A stretch of 64,000 nt of DNA from VXRN01 sp963664365 (GTDB taxonomy: Bacteria; Chloroflexota; Dehalococcoidia; Lucifugimonadales; UBA1123): the NCBI GenBank assembly GCA_963664365.1, contig OY761144.1, forward strand, positions 186,001-250,000, given 5' to 3'. Of this stretch, positions 60,124 to 64,000 are shown in pieces (the first letter of the stretch is position 1; each line of letters opens with the position of its first letter). Under the pieces are notes generated by a model. The model ran no database searches. It had not been told where the DNA came from and saw nothing but the letters and a program-made list of their open reading frames with translations. The position numbers and the translations under genes were made by a program.

Positions 60124-61776
60124 GTGATGAACCCTCGAAACTTGGCAATGGGAGCATTGGCCGGAATCCTGATGGTTCCGCCGATGATCGCTACCATGTT
60201 CCTCTTCGACAAGTGGATCAACCTCTCCTTTCCGCCGTTCGACGTATTCGACTGGATAGCCCGCATCCTGCCGGGGCCGGTCGTCACATTCGGTATCGAC
60301 CTGATGGTAGATGCGCTTGGCATCGTCGGCATGAGCGTCGCCGACACCGCCAAGACCGCCGAGCAGTCGATAGCCATTCTGATGTTCCTGGCCGGCGGCG
60401 TGGTTGCCACAATCATCGTCTTCGCGCTGGTCGAACGCTGGGAGCGGCTGCGTCTCTCACCGGACCTCGGCTACCTGATCGGCGCGGTCGTGGGTGTGCC
60501 CGTCGGGCTCATCACCGCCAACATCGCGCAGACAGAGGTCAATCAGAGCGTGATATTCGTGTGGACGCTGCTGCTGTTCCTGACCTGGGGCGCGACCTCC
60601 GTAAGAGTCGCCAACAGGATCGCGATAGCCCCGCGGTCGGCAGCCGCCTTAGAGGGCGGACCGGAAGACGACGTTTCCGTCCAGGTTCTCGACAGGCGGA
60701 AGTTCCTCATTCGCATGGGCGTCGCCACGGCCACGATCACGGTCGCGGGCGCCGGTATCGGACGCATGCTGTCGGTCTCCGAAGTCAGAGCGCGCGAAAC
60801 TGAGCTTGAGTCCATGGAGACCAAGGTACCGGGCAGCGGCCCCATGATCGAGCTTCCCAATGAGGGCGACCCGGTCAAGCCCGCTCTCGGCACACGGCCT
60901 GAGTACACCGCCGTCAGGGACCACTACCAGATTTTCATCCGCTCCCAACCGACCGTGATCGACGGCGACACCTGGGAGCTTCCGATCACCGGTCTCGTCG
61001 ATAACCCGATGACGATGAACCTCGACTACATAATGAACAACTACGAGCCACGCAGCGAGTTCGTCACGCTGACCTGCATTTCCAACCGCATCGGCGGCGA
61101 CCTGATAAGCACAACGCATTGGACGGGCGCCAGTCTTCAGGAGATTCTGGCCGACGTGAAGCCGACGCCCGAAGCGCGCTATCTCTATATCATCAGTGGA
61201 GACGGGTTCTACGAGACCGTTGACCTGGACTTGGTAGCCGAGGACGAGAGGATCATGCTGGCTTATGCCTGGGACGGGCGGCCTATCCCGTTCGACCACG
61301 GATTCCCGCTGCGGATCTGGCTCCCTGACCGTTACGGCATGAAGCAGCCCAAGTGGATAACCGGCATCAAGGTGATCGGCGAGTACAGGCCCGGCTACTG
61401 GGTGGAGCGTGACTGGGATAAGGTCGCGCGCATCAGGACAACCTCGGTAATCGACACGGTCGCCGTGGACGCGGCCATAGAAGATGGCGAAGAGAAGCTG
61501 ATACCCATCGGCGGCATCGCGTTCGCCGGAGTGCGCGGCATATCGAAGGTGGAGATACAGGTTGACGGAGAAGGCCCCTGGCACGAGGCGCAGCTCCGCA
61601 AGCCGCTGTCCGAGGCGACCTGGGTGATATGGCGTTACGACTGGCCATTCTCCGAAGGAGGCCACAAGTTTGAGGTACGCACCGTCGAGGCGGACGGCAC
61701 CCCTCAGATCGAGGAGATCAACTCGCCGAGGCCCAGCGGCGCGACAGGCTACCACTCCAAGAACGCCCGGCTCTAG
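60124..61776 (+). CDS. Membrane-anchored sulfite-oxidase-fold molybdopterin oxidoreductase
   Basis: 550 residues. The first 165 hold about four membrane segments. A twin-arginine-like segment follows (LDRRKFLIRMGVATATITVAGAG near 190-210). Then a sulfite-oxidase-type molybdopterin domain: ELPITGLVDNPMTMNLDYI, the Mo-binding Cys in FVTLTCISNRIGGDLISTTHWTGASLQEIL, IMLAYAWDGRPIPFDHGFPLRIWLPDRYGMKQPKWI, and a dimerisation beta-sandwich to the end. It probably acts outside the membrane like YedY/MsrP. The N-terminal membrane domain joined to it is less usual. Substrate unknown. Confidence 0.87.
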   Translation: MMNPRNLAMGALAGILMVPPMIATMFLFDKWINLSFPPFDVFDWIARILPGPVVTFGIDLMVDALGIVGMSVADTAKTAEQSIAILMFLAGGVVATIIVFALVERWERLRLSPDLGYLIGAVVGVPVGLITANIAQTEVNQSVIFVWTLLLFLTWGATSVRVANRIAIAPRSAAALEGGPEDDVSVQVLDRRKFLIRMGVATATITVAGAGIGRMLSVSEVRARETELESMETKVPGSGPMIELPNEGDPVKPALGTRPEYTAVRDHYQIFIRSQPTVIDGDTWELPITGLVDNPMTMNLDYIMNNYEPRSEFVTLTCISNRIGGDLISTTHWTGASLQEILADVKPTPEARYLYIISGDGFYETVDLDLVAEDERIMLAYAWDGRPIPFDHGFPLRIWLPDRYGMKQPKWITGIKVIGEYRPGYWVERDWDKVARIRTTSVIDTVAVDAAIEDGEEKLIPIGGIAFAGVRGISKVEIQVDGEGPWHEAQLRKPLSEATWVIWRYDWPFSEGGHKFEVRTVEADGTPQIEEINSPRPSGATGYHSKNARL

Positions 61777-61783
61777 GCCCGCC

Positions 61784-63205
61784 ATGAACGACCTCGTAAA
61801 GCTGACCGCTCGCCAAGCTGTAGATCTCCTCAGGCGGCGCGCCGTATCGCCGACTGAGTTGATCGACGCCGCCCTTGAGCGCATCGCCGAGACGGATGGC
61901 GTCCTGAATGCGCTGCCAACGCTGTGCGCCGACCGCGCTCGCAAGTACGCCGCCAATCTGACCGACACACATCATGACGACGCGCCTCCCGGCTATCTTT
62001 ACGGTCTGCCCATCGCAATCAAAGACCTCAAGGACGTGGCCGGAGTCCGCAGCACGCGCGGGTCGCAGATCTACGCGGACCACGTCCCGGACGAGTCCGA
62101 CTTGCTCGTGACGATTCTCGAGACCAAGGGTGGGGTCGTCCTGGCGATGTCGAACACCCCGGAGTTCGGCGCGGGCGCGAACACCTTCAACGAGGTCTTC
62201 GGCAAGACGCGCAATCCCTGGAACACCGCCACCACCTGCGGAGGGTCGTCAGGCGGGTCCGCTACGGCCCTAGCAGCGGGGCAGGTGTGGCTGGCCAGCG
62301 GCAGTGACCACGGCGGCAGTCTTAGGATCCCGGCCAGTTTCTGCTCCGTAGTCGGTCTTCGACCAACGCCGGGGCGCGTCGCGCACGGGCCTAAGCCAAC
62401 GCCATACGCTACGCTCACCGTCGAGGGGCCGATGGGACGGACCGTCGGAGACGTCGCGCTCATGCTGGACGCGCAGGCCGGGGCGTACGCGGGCGATCCG
62501 CTGAGCATTCCCGCGCCTGAAACCTCATTCGTCGAGTGTGTCGACAGTCCGACTCCGCCGGGCCGAGTCGCCTACTCGCCCGACCTCGGGCTGGCCCCCG
62601 TGGACTCAGAGGTGGCGGCGATATGCGAACGCGCTATGTCTCACTTCAGGGACATTGGCGCCGACGTGGAGATGGCCGCGCCTGACCTGGGCGACGCCGA
62701 GTGGGTCTTCCAGACGCTACGCGGCGTCCAGTTCGCCGCCGACAAGGGCCACCTGCTAAGGGAGCATCGCTCGCTGCTCAAGGACGAAATTATCTGGAAC
62801 ATCGAGCATGGCCTGAGTCTGAGCGTCGAGGAGTTAGTGCGTGCGGAGGTCGAGCGGGGCGGCATAATCAATCGCACCGCCGAGTTCTTCGAGGAGTACG
62901 ACGTCTTAGTCTGCCCGACGGTCGTATCGCCGCCCTTCGACGTGGACATCAGGTACCTGACCGAGATCGACGGCCACACCTTCCCGACCTACATAAGCTG
63001 GCTGATACTCACGTTCGCGCTGACGCTGACGGGATGCCCCGTGATATCCGTCCCGTGCGGGTTTACCTCTTCCGGCCTGCCCGTCGGATTACAGATCATG
63101 GCACCATGGAGGGAGGAGGGCTACCTGCTCAGCGTCGCCGCGCTATTCGAGCAGGCCGCGGGTCTGAGCGGATTGGCGCCGGTGGAGCCGCGTGGGGCGG
63201 AGTGA
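61784..63205 (+). CDS. Amidase-signature family hydrolase
   Basis: 473 residues from the ATG at 61784, seven bases after the oxidoreductase stop. The amidase triad regions are clear: Lys in GLPIAIKDLKDVAGV, the cis-Ser in GGSSGGSATALAAGQVWLASGSDHGGSLRIPASF, and the nucleophile Ser in GGSLR. CPTVVSPPF and FALTLTGCPVISVPCGF near the C-terminus are typical too. It hydrolyses an amide or urea-type substrate; GatA is unlikely, since GatB/C are absent. The overlap with the oxidoreductase stop region suggests one transcript. Confidence 0.9.
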   Translation: MNDLVKLTARQAVDLLRRRAVSPTELIDAALERIAETDGVLNALPTLCADRARKYAANLTDTHHDDAPPGYLYGLPIAIKDLKDVAGVRSTRGSQIYADHVPDESDLLVTILETKGGVVLAMSNTPEFGAGANTFNEVFGKTRNPWNTATTCGGSSGGSATALAAGQVWLASGSDHGGSLRIPASFCSVVGLRPTPGRVAHGPKPTPYATLTVEGPMGRTVGDVALMLDAQAGAYAGDPLSIPAPETSFVECVDSPTPPGRVAYSPDLGLAPVDSEVAAICERAMSHFRDIGADVEMAAPDLGDAEWVFQTLRGVQFAADKGHLLREHRSLLKDEIIWNIEHGLSLSVEELVRAEVERGGIINRTAEFFEEYDVLVCPTVVSPPFDVDIRYLTEIDGHTFPTYISWLILTFALTLTGCPVISVPCGFTSSGLPVGLQIMAPWREEGYLLSVAALFEQAAGLSGLAPVEPRGAE

Positions 63206-63313
63206 GGAAGTCCTTGCGGAGGGCTTCAGCGTCATGGGGGTGTTGAAACGGAGACAGTTGGTTCTGTTGGCGCTCTCTATGGCGAACTTTTATCCTGGGT
63301 TTTTGCCAAAATT

Positions 63314-63598
63314 TCACGTGTCGGGTTGGCTTTGGCGGTCAATATCTGCTCGTGACTTCATGTAGGCTACGTAGACATTTCTCTGGCCGTCTACTCGATA
63401 TCGGATGTACCAGCTATCATCCATCATTTCTCTACCTCCCACGTATGGGTAGTAGTCTGCTGAGAACTTGGTACGCCCATCTACGTCGGGATCAGCGAGC
63501 AGGGAGAATAGTGCAGTCATAGCGTCAATGCGATTATCGCACGACGCCAGGAAAGTCTCGACTTGGGTTGAGAGTGAAAGCTTAGGTGGATCCTGCAC
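63314..63598 (-). CDS. Small unknown protein paired with the Panacea gene
   Basis: 94 residues, TLSLSTQVETFLASCDNRID-like helical start, then DVDGRTKFSADYYPYVGGREMMDDSWYIRYRVDGQRNVYVAYMKSR, an alpha/beta composition. Its start overlaps the end of the Panacea-domain gene by 17 bases, so the two are translated together. In such pairs the Panacea protein is the antitoxin and the partner the toxin, but this partner is not a family I recognise. Confidence 0.6.
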   Translation of the reverse strand: MQDPPKLSLSTQVETFLASCDNRIDAMTALFSLLADPDVDGRTKFSADYYPYVGGREMMDDSWYIRYRVDGQRNVYVAYMKSRADIDRQSQPDT

Positions 63599-64000
63599 GT
63601 AAGGTAACTAGGTCTCGGAGCTCTTCAAAGGTACTCACAGTACGATATTCACCACACTCTAGCTGTTCGATGCCTTCTCTTATCTCAGCCTGTATCTTCG
63701 GGTCAGAGCGTATCTGTTCTAAAGATGCTTTGGTTTCTTCTTTCCACTCATTCAAGTAGTACTCCTCAATTATCTCGTCCTGGATGAAGTCAGAGTTCTC
63801 TGTCCTAGCCCACGGTGCCCCTGGGGCATGTGTCAAGTTAGACAATGCACTACCACTCAAGCGACCATACTCGTTGAAACACCATTTGATTATGTCTCTT
63901 TCCCTAGTAGGGAGTTTGGCCTGCTGGGGTATCCGTATAGATGTCCGTATCCGTCTTGAACTATTGACCTTGAGGGCGTCGTACAACCCCCGCGCTACTG
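63582..64000 (-). CDS. Panacea (SocA/DUF4065-like) antitoxin domain protein, 5' end outside window
   Basis: At least 138 residues; the frame is open to the window edge, so the start is not in view (a TTG at 63986 is in frame but lies inside the domain). GLYDALKVNSSRRI near the edge, then RERDIIKWCFNEYGRLSGSALSNLTHAPGAPWART, matches the Panacea antitoxin domain (the LYxxLK segment, then YGxLSxxxLSxLTHxxxxPW). The tail is helical and acidic. Panacea proteins neutralise unrelated toxins. Low-GC composition differs from the amidase operon and fits recent acquisition. Confidence 0.75.
   Translation of the reverse strand, partial: VARGLYDALKVNSSRRIRTSIRIPQQAKLPTRERDIIKWCFNEYGRLSGSALSNLTHAPGAPWARTENSDFIQDEIIEEYYLNEWKEETKASLEQIRSDPKIQAEIREGIEQLECGEYRTVSTFEELRDLVTLRAGST

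Noticed and set aside
60649..61968. 439-codon antisense frame over the molybdopterin oxidoreductase
   Set aside because: Shadow of a strongly supported gene.

Overview
The window reads as one contig of a high-GC bacterium, most plausibly a Chloroflexota member of the SAR202/Dehalococcoidia type. This is an inference from gene content: glycine-betaine-type one-carbon genes, many stand-alone catabolic enzymes (two FAH-family proteins, enolase-superfamily racemase, LLM and F420-type flavin enzymes, amidohydrolase, amidase), lipoproteins with VEVVKEV linkers or collagen-like stalks, and a HisKA_3 kinase with stacked GAF domains. No rRNA, tRNA or CRISPR array was seen.

Layout. 1-3.1 kb: one-carbon cluster (dimethylglycine-dehydrogenase-like C-terminus, MetF-like reductase, DmdA-like GcvT-family protein). 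3.1-6.9 kb: reverse operon with a CopC-CopD-cytochrome c fusion and a Cys-rich membrane protein carrying two CxxCH motifs. 7-8.5 kb: a lineage-specific DRG-motif protein and repeats. 8.5-16.7 kb: sensor kinase, MBL-fold protein, FAH protein, TolB-like lipoprotein, crotonase, amidohydrolase. 16.8-23.5 kb: small toxin-antitoxin-like pairs and two Uma2 genes embedded in a duplication that also copied the 5' end of an S9 peptidase. 23.5-30.9 kb: an NCS2 permease with a regulatory tail and a 1745-residue lipoprotein with a collagen stalk and twelve Cache-like modules in three super-repeats. 31-36 kb: a very large Avs-like STAND NTPase with an N-terminal nuclease-like domain, preceded by a minimal nucleotidyltransferase. 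36.3-43.5 kb: promoter plus strong RNA hairpin, GH32 enzyme, PHA-granule-type protein, frameshifted aspartic protease, YgiT zinc finger, LLM oxidoreductase, ERG24-like sterol reductase, second DRG-motif protein. 43.7-48.5 kb: EamA transporter, F420-type enzyme, HEPN pair, CoA-transferase A/B, second collagen lipoprotein. 48.6-54.1 kb: dGTPase, KAP NTPase and a graveyard of methylase, HsdS, AAA, PIN, toxin, alcohol dehydrogenase and transposase fragments. 54.5-63.2 kb: glycine betaine ABC transporter, FAH protein, racemase, molybdopterin oxidoreductase, amidase. 63.3-64 kb: a Panacea-domain gene cut by the window edge and its partner.

The metabolic ends look stable and clustered: osmolyte uptake (54.5-58.0 kb) could feed the demethylation/C1-folate genes at the start. 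The middle (17-54 kb) is an accessory region with defence genes, TA-like modules, repeats and decay products. The best candidate for a poorly described system is the nucleotidyltransferase plus STAND NTPase operon. The collagen-stalked Cache array and the paired DRG-motif proteins are the most unusual single proteins.
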